Assembly (NCBI RefSeq): GCF_043641665.1
Contig: NC_092183.1
Location: 5,977,501 to 6,041,500 of the forward strand
Length of the DNA stretch: 64,000 bases
DNA from: Enoplosus armatus
Lineage: Eukaryota; Chordata; Actinopteri; Centrarchiformes; Enoplosidae
Direction of reading: 5' to 3'
Position 1 is the first letter of the stretch. The number at the start of each line of letters is the position of its first letter. A model generated the notes under the pieces. The model saw only the letters and a program-made list of their open reading frames with translations, searched no databases and was not told where the DNA came from. This document shows, in pieces, positions 44,801-55,658 of the stretch. Position numbers and translations under genes: made by a program.

Positions 44801-47800
44801 CAGCCTACATCCAGTGAGTCAGACTACCCAGTTACTTAAGTGCATGTAAACAAAATGACTGACTTATCACGTTTTGTCAGCAACACTGATTAGTCAAGGG
44901 ACAGAGAATTAAACAGCAACAATCCTGATAACTGTTGAAGTCATTTATCAAACAAAAATGGCAAACATTTGCTGATACTACCTTCTCAATGTGAGGATTT
45001 GCTGCTTTTCTTTAGTAGTAGTAAATTGAATATCTTTGGATTTTGGACTGTTGGTCCAACAAAACAAGCCATTTGAAACTTTAACCTTCAGCTCTGGAAA
45101 ATTGTGATGGACACTAAAGACCTACTTGTATGCACTGGCCTTTTAGGCCCACTAATCTTTTAATTGGGTGCCGAGTCTACAGTTCTGTACTTGCCCTTTG
45201 TTGTTTATTGTTGCCGTTGGTATGTTTCTCTTTTAATGTCCTTCTGTATATCACTTAAGCTTAAGCTGTGTTTAAATGTGCTCTATAAATAAACTTTATT
45301 TACTTACTTATCTTTTTTGTTTTTACATTTTATAGGCTAAACAATTAATAGATTAATCAAAATGATTTAAAATATATATTTATATAAATATATATATACA
45401 GAATAAATATAATAAATACTGTCCATCACAAACAGACACTTTCCTTTTCCCAGACAGTGATAGTGTGGGACATTATGATGATTAATGGACACACTGAGTC
45501 ATGGCTTTCGCTGCCTTGGGCCTTCAACCCATTGAAAGATGAGTGCAACCTGAGCCTGGGCCTCTTGTGTGTGCACCAGATCCACACTCCTTATCTGTTG
45601 GCCCGTCTCTGAGTACTAGTGAAATACATGCCTCAAGAAAACAAGTCACCTATGACATTTAGGGAGTAAAAAGGCTGGACTGGATGTATAGAACGTTGTT
45701 GCTGTAAACGTTTTTTTAAATATGTACTGCTGCGTTTCTTTAATTGTACCTTCATTGCTTATGTCTGTGGTGTGTGTTCAAACCTTGTTGATCCAGAAGA
45801 CCATAGCGTCCTCCAGGTCAAAGGGAAGCTCCTTGGAGGCACTGAAGGTAGAGAAGCGCTTGACAGAAGCCACCACTTTCTCGATGCTGATCATCTCCAC
45901 CGTGTAAGCCATCATCAGGGCATCGATCATGGGCATGTGAGCACTCTGGGTGAGGGAGAAAGAAAAACAGAGGACAATTCAATTTCATTGGATTTTTTTC
46001 CCCTCAGTTTCCAATGCAATTAAGATCAAAGCTGGAGGCAAAGAAGCTGAGATTGCAATGTAATGCAGATTTATCCAAACATAACACAACATAAAATGCT
46101 ATGAAGCTTATTAGTGTGGAATATGACCTAATGTACACGTTTACTTTGTAATTCCAACAAGCAATGAAGACTTCCTGCTGACTATACCCTGTGAAAAGTG
46201 AGAAATTATCACCAACTATGAAACATCACTTGGGGCAATTAATGTTATGAATCTCCTTCAGACATGTTTGGACGACACTTTGTAAGAACTAGTTTGTTCC
46301 AAGCATATCCATATAAGTAGATTCTGGGATGTAACAGTCACTATGGGGTGTGGCTAAATGGATGAGATTAATGGATAAGGGTACTGTCATCAGAGCTCCA
46401 GTGGGACAATCCTGAGGTTACTAAACAATTGTGTAGCTTTAAATAACCTACCATGGTTTAATCAAAGGTGAAACCTCTCATTCAGCACAACAGGTGTCCA
46501 CTCTTAGACCAGCTCTATATGTCCTAATGAAATCAAGAGGCCCAGCAGGGGTATCCCTACTCCAAGTGCCTCACACCAGGTGCCTACCAGTAAAGATTCT
46601 GCCTCTTGATAGCCAGGGTGGGAATTAACACCAGCAAAGTACTAATAAATCTGCAGGCAAAACTCAATTTTTGTAATAAATCTCTTTTTCTAAATGTCAT
46701 TTTATGTAGGAGTCTGTTACTAGAAACCATTATACAACAAATATATACATGCCATTGCTTTGTGTAACATGCTGCTAGCCTAATCCAATTGGTAATGCAA
46801 GTGCACAGAGATTAGGCTCGTTAACATAACGAATGAGAGCTATTCAGAGCTTTCACCACAGCAGGGCCGACATGGACACAGACAATAACAGTGAAAGTCT
46901 ACTTCCAGAGAAATTTAGACTGTAATATGCAAGACAGGGAACAGTTAATACATGAAGGCTAAAGGCTGCTCAAGTTCTGCTGGCTCATTGGATCCACTCA
47001 CACAGCAGCTACTGTTCTGCTCAGCTCTTTCATGTTTTTAAAAAGGCAATTTAAGCATTAAGGAAATTCCAGATAAATGCTTTGTTCCTTTTAGATTGGT
47101 ACATCTCTGTTCAGAACTACTGTTGCTCCGCCTCCAATTAAAGGATAATTCAGGTTTATTAAAACTAAAATAGTTATGATACACTGTACTCATCATTAAT
47201 TGCTGAGATCTGGGAACACTGTGACGTTTCTTGTCCAAAAGGACAAGAATAAGTTTGTTTAAAACCTGTATGAGTGACTGACTGCTTGTTTTACCATGAC
47301 CGATAGGTGATATTGGTTTATCACAGCTACATCTTTATCGGCATATGACAGGTGATAATTACGGACAGCACATATAAGACTCTACATTGCTTGTTCATCA
47401 GTCAGCACTGACAAGTTTATTAAACTTAAAATGTCCTGCTCAGCAAGTATTTTGGTCAAATATTTTTAAAAATCTAATCTGTGGAGTCCATATCCAAAAT
47501 ACTTGGTCTTTTAAAAAGAAAATCATAATAATATAAAAATAAATCTTAAATATTAATATTGGCTTGAAAATCTATCAGCTAGCTTTCATACATAGGAAAA
47601 TGTCAGTTAAATATGCAGTACAATATGAACAGAAGAGTCCTAACATAATGTATGTGCAACATAATAATGCAGCAATAGAAAATATGAATGACTCAAATTC
47701 AATGAAAAGGTGCACTGCATTTACCACCTACGTGTCAATAAGCAGTGCTCAAAAAATAAATTAAAAGGGCAAATATAACAGCATGATGTGCTGTTCAATC

Positions 47801-47893
47801 TTTTGTTCTCCTACAACACTCACTCTGCCCTTCATCAGCGCAGCGTGGCGCCCCATGGGGAGCAAGGGCTGCTGTTGCCCTGAGGTGTAGGTT

Positions 47894-47925
<32 letters not shown>

Positions 47926-50900
47926 ACACACACACAAAAGTTTAAGTGGACTCAAGAGGATGGCTAGCTAAGGTTTTACTAGCCCCAGCTGTTGCCCCAA
48001 CAAGAGTCAGACAAGGTGCAGAGGAACTGTCTGTAGGTGCAGAATCCGTTTCATTCACACACACACACACACACACACATAGAAAAATGGGAGTTGCTAT
48101 GGAAACGCCTTGTCAAGTCAGCAAACTGGGAGGGGGGTTCCAACAGTGTACCAGAGATAAGCGGTGTCCTGCTCAGGATTTTCCATCTCCTCTCCAGGCT
48201 TTGTGTCTGGCTGCTTACACACAGGCCTGCGTGGATTATTTTGTCAGGCCGCTAGCAGGAAATGCAGACGCACATCCCAGACTAGCCAGCCTGCAGAGAG
48301 GAAGTCTGCTCAACACCATTGCTGGTTTCCATGGTAACAAAAGGGTAGGAAGATGGCTGAGAGCAAGTAAGCTGGTTGGTGTGCATTCTATCCTGAAGTG
48401 AAGTACTGCTGGTGAAATTGTGAGACATCGGATCTCATTACCACAATTGGGGTGGGTGCTCTGTACTTCATTCACTATGCTCTGACGTGGTGCTGTTGAT
48501 TCAGGTGATGACCCAGAGGATTACACACAGAGGACATTTAACCTGTTTAAGAGCTGATCTGTGAAAATATTATACTAGTAGGATGAACACAGAAAGGGTC
48601 AGTAGAGCCAAGCCACCAGTTTCCTGCATAAGCAGAAACCTTTCTCTCATACTTGTATTTTCTCCAGAAACAAAATAATGAACGGCAGGGAGGCAAAGCT
48701 GGATAAAAGACATTTAATCTGGGCATTCAAGGACAAAAAGGGGAAGAAAAGTGCCAGCACTCAGCAAATGCTCTTAACAGATTGACAAAAATGTAGGTGA
48801 GAAAAATATCACAGACAATAAAATCCATTCTAAGAAGCATTAGCACAAGAGTAACCCTCTTAACACTGCTGCCCCTGATTAAACGGCCTGTTCTGAGAGG
48901 GCACAGGCCTCAATTTTATATTAGGATTTGTATGTCATTTTTTTATTACTTAAGTGTTGGCATTTTCTCATTTATTCACTCAACTGAATTACCATTAAAT
49001 ACCAAATAAATTCCAATGAAACTAAAGCTGAAACACTTGGTGGTAGTTTTAAGCAAAAATGCCAGAAATACATTTGCCCCAGCTTCTCAGTGAATATGTT
49101 CTTATGGAATAGGTTTTCTGGACTGTAAACTTAATGTCTTTTTATGTTTTGGATTGTTGGTTTGACAAAACAAGCAATCTGAATATGCCAATTTAGCCTT
49201 TTCACTTTTTTTCTCCCCTCAATTTTCTGACTTTTAAAGACAAAACAATCAATAATCAAAACAATTGCAGATTAATCGATAACAAATCAAAAACGTTACA
49301 GCAGCCATAAATGAAATGTGATTAGAATTAATATTGGATTGTGGTCCATCCCAACCTGTTGCCCATTTACAATGTAAAAACAAAAGACCAGCTTTACTAT
49401 AAAATTGCCCATAAAAAATGAGAACAGGTTCTGATATTTGGCTAACGATTAAGAGAAAGAACAGATGTGGAAAACTATAAAAAGTGTTTTTAAGAGAGAA
49501 AATAAGTCTGGCCAAAAACCTCCCAAGACAGGCTGGAAACAATATTGCCATAGCACAATAACAAACACACCACAAACACGAATCACAGCCCTATCTTGCA
49601 TGACTGCCCGAACATGACTAGCACGAGTAACAATCAAATTCCACCTTTTAATTTGAATAAATCAATGATAAGGGAGCAGCCAAATCATCTGGAGACTGTT
49701 CCACTGAGTCAAACAGCAAAACATGTCTGAAACTCACATATACACAGTGTATGTGAAATGTTATGCCTATCCACAAGGTTTTTAAGTTACTCTACACAGT
49801 AGATAGAAACTTCCCAGAGTCTCAAACGCAGCTGAGATTGATTGCACTGCTGGATAAGGATGAAAGCAGTAGCCTCTACTGATTTCACTGTGGTAAGATA
49901 ATACATCAGAAGCAGGAAGAGCTGCGGATGTTACAGGTAATGTGCAAAGTTGTTATAGCTTCTGGCCTGGTTTCCTTCTTCTCTGACAGGCAATCTGTGC
50001 TACAAGTTACATTTTGCTACTGCAACATCATGGCCTGCCTGGTGCTGAATGTGTCTATACTTTTACTGTACAAACATCTCAGTATTATTGACTTCTACTT
50101 TCACCAAGAGCAGCAGCTTAAGTTGAAAATGGTCAATTAGTGTACACAGAGATTTAAAAATTCTAATTTACAACTCAAGTAATCAATTAGGATACCCACC
50201 CTTTTTTCAGGCGACTACCAACACGTCTATCCAAACCTTAAATTTATCCACTCACCATTTTGATGGGCATACAGGCCAGGTCCTCATCTGTGACGGGTGT
50301 ATCATCACTTTCCACAACATATATGCCCTTCCTCGATAGAGACTGGATGACGGACAGGTGGGACTGAAGAGATGCCGCCTGCTCTGTCTTGAGGATGAGG
50401 GTGCAGACACGGCAGTAGAGCTCGCAGGACAGCAGCAGGCGGATGACAGGCGGCTTGATGTGTTCCTGGTCGTACTGGTCTGTGTAGAACGGATCCCTTA
50501 AGTCCTCTGGAATATGGTCTGCAATGGAGACAGTGGTTAGGTAAACCATGTGGCATTGCCATGTGCTCCTAAAGTAGTATGTGTAGTTTTTTAAATTGTG
50601 ACCTGGATTGAAAACAGACATAAGGGTTACCTGGTAAGGTAACAAAAGAGTAAGATACGATATGATGAAGTAGGAAAAACAATGGTGCCTGACGAGCACT
50701 AACACTAACATCTCTGTCTGCCTTAGCCTACACCCATCAAACTTCTACAGTGTCAACAGGCTACAGGAATGTGACAAAACACAACACTTTCCATGTAATA
50801 TTTGCTCTATGCTGGCTCCAGTTTACTTGGAGCAAACATGGCCATTTGTAATTGTAAGTCACAGCGTATTGCCTCAGGAGCACATTAGGAAACAGATCCT

Positions 50901-53900
50901 TGCTAAGTCGAGTCCTCAGTGAGACCAGGCTTCTCAGGTGACACGGTGAGCTTTGCCAGCACTAATTTAAAAAAAACTGGAGCCACAAAAACGTAAAGAA
51001 AACAATGACCTAACACAAGAGATTCTATTGCTTTGAATGTGGAGTCGCTCTCAAAACCAGAAGCCATAGCCATATAAGGGCAAGGGATGAAGCACTTGAC
51101 TTCAGGCATGTACAAACCAAATATATACTGCAAGATAAACCACACATTGAGGCCTAAAATGGGTGTGGTGATAGAAAATAACCCTGTTCTGTTAAAATCT
51201 GTTTTGAACTGTGCCTGAGCTCCAGTAGCACAGCATAAGCCGTATGTGTGTATGTTCTTAGTGTCTGCTCTGGTTGAAGGGATAAAGGGAGCCACTCATC
51301 AGCAATCTCCTGCTCACAAAAACAGGAAGGCAGGCAGGCAGCTTCTTCCAGCTGCTTTTGTGGATGATAATACACAAAGCACAAATGTTGAATATGTTGA
51401 CAAAGAATAATAAAGGATAAAACATGAACTAGCAAAGACAGATGTCAGTTTTGGATGCCCAGTTCTGGATGATTGAGATTCTGATTTTCTGTCACAGTTC
51501 CTGGGGAAAACATTTGCCTCTGTAATTCACATGTGAGACACAGGTAGGTCTCACATTTTACATTTGCGTGGTCAGATATAAGGGATTTCCCAGTTGTTTT
51601 TGTGGTCTTCATCATATTATGTTTGTGGTGATGTTTCAGTTAGTTGTATACATTTTGTGGTGTTACCCTGTGGTGCTGCAATATAACTAGGGTTGGATAA
51701 GATCACATACTTCATCATCATCAAGGTTAAGGTTTCTTGGTTTCTAACAGATTTAGTGTTTTTTGATCCATCCAAAGCAAAGCACTGCTCTTCACTCTTC
51801 CGATGATAGATGTGTTTTTATGTCTGCCTGTGCACAGTTCATCACATGGGGTATCACAGTCTTGTCATTTGCTGATGCCACTTAGGAAGTAGGGATGTCC
51901 CAGTCAAGTTTTTCTGGCTCTGATCATTAAAATATGCCCGAATAGGTTGACATCCCTATTGAGAAGTAATTAGGAGCCTTTGTTTTCATGCATTAAATCT
52001 CCCTGCTAATGCAACTATGAAGATTTGTTGTCATGTAAGAATGAGATTGCATAAAAGGTCTTAACTTGAAATGGTGATTTTAATATGATGAACCATGCAG
52101 CCCTTATGTCAGTAGCTGCTAATGCTCAGGATCACATTGATCCTCTATACTGCATTCCACATACATTACAACAACACAGGCCTCACCTACAGATATGCTG
52201 TCTGCCACCGTACATATGGTGCAAATAAGGATGTCATTGTACAACAGCATTAATCTATCATGCATAACACCCAATAGTGTGGGTCATTCCTGGAGAGCTG
52301 TGTCCGAGTATATAAACACAGTGGAACAGTGGGATTGATTGTATATGAAAACAAAGGGGTCTGGCTGGGGCGAGACTTCACGTTTGACTTCATTCCACAG
52401 ACACTGATGTTGTGTGGCAGCTGCCCCCCACCCTCCTGCCACCAAGAGCCAGGCGGAAAAATATACTAACTGGGATGGGGCGGAGCATGAGGATAGGATG
52501 AGGTCTGGCAGCAAGACCTAGGATGCACTACAGCAGAGTCAGCCAACCATGATCAGCACCACACCACGCTCAGCACAAGCAGGGGAGAGCAGGGTAAGGA
52601 CTAGCAATGTGCCTGAAACCATGATGATGGGTGCTCACTCTCGCTGGTGTTGTGTCTGGCTGTCGGTCACTCAGGCTGGGAGCAGCTGTGGCCCATTCAG
52701 AGGGCAGTAGGGCAGAAGCGCATGTACACAAACATAGACATGCATGCATGAAACTTAACAGGGACCCTACGCTGATGAATACGCACCAGATGCACCTGAA
52801 TCCCTGACAACCCCCACATCACGTGATGACCGCACTTATTTATAATGGAACTACGTCACTTCTGTCATTGCACAAGCCAAGCAAACAACTGTGCAGCATT
52901 AGCATCATAGCAGACACCATATGAGCCATAGGGTGAAAATTGTGTGGCTAATATATTCAGTACCCATGGGAGGAAGATAATTGCGGCTGCACCTGAGTTG
53001 CCTCCCTCTGGATCACCAAAGCTTTGGAGCTACTGTATGCTTTTCTATTATAACTGAACAGCATCTCCACCCAAGTTCATCTATGATGCATCGTTTTTGT
53101 TTGCACAGAGATGTTGTTATGCTCTATCTTTCAGCCTGCATCTTAAGCACGGGCCTATGATGACAGACAGTGAATTACGCAAGCAAATGTCTACGAGCCT
53201 TGGTATGAACTGTGAGAAAATATGAGCCTTATTGTATTGAAGTATTGAACCTTAAGCAAATAAGGTTTAGAGCAGAGATAATAGCTTTCCATCCACAAAC
53301 TGGGTTACCATTAAAACTCTAATCTTACAGTCATTTGTTTAAAATGAATGCTTCAGTGGCATTAAGAAATTTTTGTAATGACCACAGATATGAAAGAGAT
53401 GGCAAAATACAAAGGAAAGCTTGTATGAGCCTCTGAAATAATGATGGATGATTTGACCAGAGACTACACTGATGCAACAGACATGCAAAGCAGTGAATCA
53501 TGGGACATCAGATAGCTGAGGCTGCTACGATAACGAGAAACCATGTAGCAAATGAAAAAGGTAAATCGCAGCGTTGCAGTAAAACAATGGTGGCATACTG
53601 CGATGTTAATCCTGCAACATTTCAGAGGTTAAAATTGTATTATTTGAGCGAAGGCTCTCCGAGAAAAATTACATTCTCACGCATTAGTTTGTTCTCATGG
53701 TTACTGTATAGGTATGCACAAAGAAACACTGGACTACAGGGCCTATAATAATTCATAGTGTATCTAATCTGAAAACATGCCAGCACTGTACTGGTGAAGT
53801 GCGGGGGACACAGTCAGTGTTTCAACTAGAGTTTCACCAGCCACGCTCACTATTTCACCAAAGAACTCTCCAACTGGAGCTCCTAATGATGGCTGGTAAA

Positions 53901-55657
53901 AAGGAAAAAGAATCACCCACATATGACTGTTAATTGCAGTTAACTTCCAAGTGCTGATAAAAGATTTTCAGCAGACTCACTGGCTAGAACAACATAACAG
54001 GTAGCCACCTCTAGTTCCAACACTTATCTATGTTGTGTATCTTGGGAAGAACCACTATGTGCCAATGAGATATTAGCTACACTAATTGTGTTTGCAGCAG
54101 GGTGGAGTAAATATCAGAAACACCTCTCAATATAATTCCACAACACCACAAACTACAGCCAATAAAATGAACATAAAGTTGAATCAACATCTCTCTACAT
54201 ATTAACTTTCATGAAGGTAGGATTTATTGCAAGCATGCTATGTTAGTCTTAGAGGATAAGTTCACAATTTTTCAAGAGAATTTTTTTTTTTTTTTTTTTT
54301 TTTTAAACCCAAAACACTAACTTTGGAGGACAAACACTTGATTTGACTTACTCAGAGTGCTGAATCCACGTACAAGTTTCAGATAAATTTGAATACATAT
54401 ACTGTGAGAGACTGTGGCTTTGGTCCCCCATCATTGAAAACACATTAGGAATAAATCTTTCAATGTACACGATGAACAGGAAGTATGATTATAATAAGCA
54501 AACCCTGTTTCAATTTTCATATGGGCACCTATTGTTTTAAGACAGATTTAAAAAATGTCAACCTATCCTTTATTTGGTACATTTAGCTAAAACAAATTTT
54601 AAAAAAAGAAAACTGGCATGGACATGACTTCAATTATTCCCAAACTTCACATCTACAGTAAATTCATCTACACATAAAAAAACAAAACAAATAGTTAAAT
54701 AGGTCTCTTCATCATGTACTTGACCAGCTGAGCCCAGGGAAAGAAAGTGGATTTGGGCATCAACAACACAACAGAAGACAAGCAGCGATAGTGCTGGGTT
54801 TTTTTTTTTAAGATTGCTAGTTCTACAGCCACAAGGAAACAGATCCTTAAGGGTTGTCCAAAAATCCATACAACTCAACTCAGCCCTGAAATTTATTCAA
54901 CACTTGACTGTTGCAACCACAGACAAGACAGGAAGATCTGGCCTAAAGGCCCAGTTACTAATGCTGATACCATCTTAACGGGGAGTGAGTGACTGGCAGT
55001 GCAGATCAGTATTTTCCATGCACTGAGTACAGTCTAACAAATATAGCCTAATCCTCAGTGCCTGTCAGTCAGCCTGATTTGGGTTCAATCTCACTGGCCA
55101 CCCTACAAGAATGGAGGGATGTGGTGAGTCAGTGAGGGAGGCTTCAGTTGCCAAGTGTCATGGGGGAATTAGTGTTGGCTCAAGTGCACACAAATATTTC
55201 TTTCTCTTGCTCTTTTCCTGTCAATGTTTCACCAACGAAGCTCTACACAATCTGCTGACACCAATATGTGGACAAGAGTAAACACATTGTTGCAACAATA
55301 ACATCTGAAATAACTATGACAATATGCAGAAAACATGCTGCAGAAAGCGCTATCTCAACTTAGCTTAAACTCTCTTAAAATGTGCAACCTGTCCATACTA
55401 GTAGATACATAGATGTTATTTAGTAAGTAAGTCATATAGCTGACATATAGCTTAGTGTTTGTGTAGCGTGAATGTAAATTAAATTACTTACCAATGCCAT
55501 AGGCTTTGGCAAACAGCCACCGCAGGTTGGCAGCTATTTTTGCTCTGGCCGAGTCATACATCTCCAATGGTACAACGTCCATTGTGCCTTCTGCAACACC
55601 AGTCAAATCCACTTTTCTCCTGGTACTTTCCCCACCAGCACACAAATCAACATCCAT
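32538..55657 (-). CDS. camsap1: camsap1, calmodulin-regulated spectrin-associated protein 1
   Basis: Microtubule minus-end binding protein of the cytoskeleton. Exons in coding order: 55657-55492, 50518-50256, 45945-45784, 43892-43812, 40273-40132, 39881-39742, 39640-39544, 38988-38832, 38310-38228, 38102-38018, 37752-35454, 35046-34910, 34822-34608, 34206-34104, 33975-33863, 33644-33526, 32834-32538. They total 4659 nt (1552 aa), close to human CAMSAP1 (1602). A calponin-homology domain lies around residues 215-340 (VRYRREH, PYNxx-like ADSLYNIQLLREF). Next come a Ser-rich linker, a coiled coil (LQLEEKRRAIEHQKKK type, near 870-910), a second helix (IQQQMMQLSLQQEML), a Glu/Arg/Lys helix (1230-1320) and the CKK domain (about 1415-1552, FRDGGCQFRALYSYFPDTEE, SSDRKQF, SVSVDALTIHNHLW). 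The match to CAMSAP1 over CAMSAP2/3 is clear. Teleosts can have two copies, and I cannot say which this is. Confidence 0.96.
33526..33644 (-). CDS. camsap1: camsap1 exon 16 (CKK start)
   Basis: Encodes PKLFKEPSAKSNKPIIHNAI and SHCCLAGKVNEPQKNQILE, the start of the CKK microtubule-binding domain. Confidence 0.95.
33863..33975 (-). CDS. camsap1: camsap1 exon 15
   Basis: Encodes CDSVESFPGSRNNSRTAERD, WDNGSTASSITSMAEYTG. The donor gttcgt is unusual, but phase and protein match fix it. Confidence 0.93.
34104..34206 (-). CDS. camsap1: camsap1 exon 14
   Basis: Encodes PDNLSNAQSGSSLSLASAAT, a Ser-rich linker before the CKK domain. Confidence 0.93.
34608..34822 (-). CDS. camsap1: camsap1 exon 13
   Basis: Encodes RKAEEDRLRKEEEKTRRELI, EYLRRKQQEMFEEQGLVKP and a Lys/Pro-rich stretch. 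The donor is gtaaga. Confidence 0.95.
34910..35046 (-). CDS. camsap1: camsap1 exon 12
   Basis: Encodes DEQKAEDELAKKRAAFLLKQ and a highly charged helix near the microtubule-binding region. Confidence 0.95.
35047..35453. other. camsap1 intron, nothing distinct
   Basis: About 400 bp of AT-rich intron. The introns 32835-33525, 34207-34607, 38311-38831 and 38989-39543 are similar. Confidence 0.6.
35454..37752 (-). CDS. camsap1: camsap1 large central exon (2.3 kb)
   Basis: Covers 767 codons of mostly disordered linker: SGDSVSLARSISKDSLASNV, LEPLMPAVLKTAKEKS, AKLQEDMNVKEHEDKDMNGG, MTSFAERKAQQ, the coiled coil LASELVQLRMQLEEKRRAIE and LIEVDMSDLKAPEEE. It ends GFFFK at gtaatg. Confidence 0.96.
38018..38102 (-). 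CDS. camsap1: camsap1 exon 10
   Basis: Encodes LRNRSNSLTQMDGQPRGSVV AWPDKRQ, conserved with human CAMSAP1. Confidence 0.94.
38228..38310 (-). CDS. camsap1: camsap1 exon 9
   Basis: Encodes KGGPTFSPSHPLLPLRQRQQ and KQGEEGA. The acceptor follows an unbroken T run. Confidence 0.94.
38832..38988 (-). CDS. camsap1: camsap1 exon 8
   Basis: Encodes SARPSVPISNATKRSFLASP and EVCNRYFLHPEDTDPL. An internal alternative donor (AACAG then gtactt) exists after VCNR. Confidence 0.93.
39544..39640 (-). CDS. camsap1: camsap1 exon 7 (CH domain end)
   Basis: Encodes HNVMVFIAELFWWFETVKPE FVQPRDLQEFKD. The Trp-Trp-Phe helix is a CAMSAP hallmark. Confidence 0.95.
39742..39881 (-). CDS. camsap1: camsap1 exon 6 (CH domain)
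   Basis: Encodes ICLKEVPSIADSLYNIQLLR and EYLNKSFYLTTEDMLYSPLV. Ends in phase 0 at gtacaa. Confidence 0.95.
40132..40273 (-). CDS. camsap1: camsap1 exon 5 (CH domain)
   Basis: Encodes VRYRREHASGRQLPFFPLLE, DLMRDVCDGAAVLTVVHCYC and PDLMKLE, part of the calponin-homology fold. The donor is gtatgc. Confidence 0.95.
40278..40290 (+). promoter_or_regulatory. CTCF-like motif in a camsap1 intron
   Basis: CCACCAGGGGGAG matches the CTCF core with one mismatch. It begins four bases outside the acceptor of camsap1 exon 5. Confidence 0.3.
41750..42130 (+). mobile_element. hAT (ZBED-like) transposon remnant
   Basis: Starts GGGGCGTTAATAATTAACCG, like a hAT end. Farther on, degraded fragments of a transposase C-terminus can be read in different frames: MFSTAGLTVTHQ near 42031, then QHVDMLLFLNKNQ and a stop near 42075-42115. 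The frames are broken, so the copy is dead. The right end was not located. Confidence 0.55.
42740..42799 (-). CDS. camsap1: camsap1 optional 60-nt cassette exon
   Basis: The acceptor tgtgtcag follows a CA/GT tract and the donor is gtacag. The 60 nt encode 20 residues, PDVMHELAHCMLEPEELSEA, in phase 0 between HQK and VRYRR. Splicing it in or out keeps the frame (1572 or 1552 aa). The peptide is coding-like, with no stop. From memory, CAMSAP2 also carries an optional segment at this junction. Confidence 0.7.
43812..43892 (-). CDS. camsap1: camsap1 exon 4
   Basis: Encodes VNMKMREITEREHKVKHHPL ESPSHQK. It has 81 nt and phase 0. It is followed by the cassette-exon site. Confidence 0.95.
44950..45365. 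repeat. Fish MITE family 2, copy 2, split by an insert
   Basis: TTTGGATTTTGGACTGTTGG near 45035 and the end TATAGGCTAAACAATTAATA near 45331 belong to the family also seen at 14880 and 49020. The two halves are separated by about 190 bp of unrelated sequence (45118-45312). Confidence 0.6.
45118..45312 (+). mobile_element. LINE-like 3' tail inserted in a MITE
   Basis: Ends GCTCTATAAATAAACTTTAT plus a TTAC-type short repeat, a pattern I know from truncated fish LINE copies. Only a 3' fragment is present and there is no open reverse-transcriptase frame. Confidence 0.45.
45784..45945 (-). CDS. camsap1: camsap1 exon 3
   Basis: Encodes SAHMPMIDALMMAYTVEMIS and on to LEDAMVFWINK. It has 162 nt and phase 0 on both sides. 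The donor gtttga is weak but fixed by the protein match. Confidence 0.95.
47893..47936. repeat. (GT)n-(AC)n palindromic microsatellite
   Basis: A GT run of 26 bases is followed three bases later by an AC run of about 15 bases, so the two can pair as a hairpin. Confidence 0.9.
49020..49290. repeat. Fish MITE family 2, copy 3
   Basis: Shares GCAAAAATGCC, TTTTGGATTGTTGGTTTGAC and the end GACAAAACAATCAATAATCA with the other copies. It lies in the camsap1 intron 45946-50255. Confidence 0.6.
50256..50518 (-). CDS. camsap1: camsap1 exon 2
   Basis: Encodes DHIPEDLRDPFYTDQYDQEH, IKPPVIRLLLSCELYCRVC and SRKGIYVVESDDTPVTDEDL. Conserved N-terminal region. Confidence 0.95.
50519..55491. other. 5-kb camsap1 intron
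   Basis: The largest intron in the window. Besides the MITE at 54254-54568 I see no exon, RNA gene or long repeat. Open frames here are short and AT-driven. Confidence 0.6.
54254..54568. repeat. Fish MITE family 3 (315 bp)
   Basis: The left end GGATAAGTTCACAATTTTT and the right end AAAAATGTCAACCTATCC are imperfect inverted repeats. A 24-T run (54281-54304) lies inside near the left end. The interior resembles an abundant fish element (CATATGGGCACCTATTGTTT). Confidence 0.65.
55492..55657 (-). CDS. camsap1: camsap1 coding exon 1
   Basis: MDVDLCAGGESTRRKVDLTG, then LEMYDSARAKIAANLRWLFA. The start ATG lies one base after an acceptor (tttttaag), so a non-coding exon precedes it. The donor is gtaagt. 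Confidence 0.94.
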
Positions 55658-55658
55658 C

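Larger units (their letters stand above)
43893..45783. other. camsap1 intron with nested repeats
   Basis: About 1.9 kb. The left part is plain. The right part holds MITE family 2 copy 2 with a LINE-like insert (listed separately). No exon is supported. Confidence 0.6.
45946..50255. other. 4.3-kb camsap1 intron
   Basis: Holds a GT/AC compound microsatellite (47893-47936), a CA run (48055-48079), MITE family 2 copy 3 and a short MITE-like piece near 47140. The 151-codon frame at 47946-48401 crosses the CA run and is not supported as a gene. Confidence 0.6.

Noticed and set aside
47946..48401. 151-codon plus-strand frame
   Set aside because: Contains a Thr-His repeat from a CA run and sits in a camsap1 intron. 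No splice sites or promoter support it.
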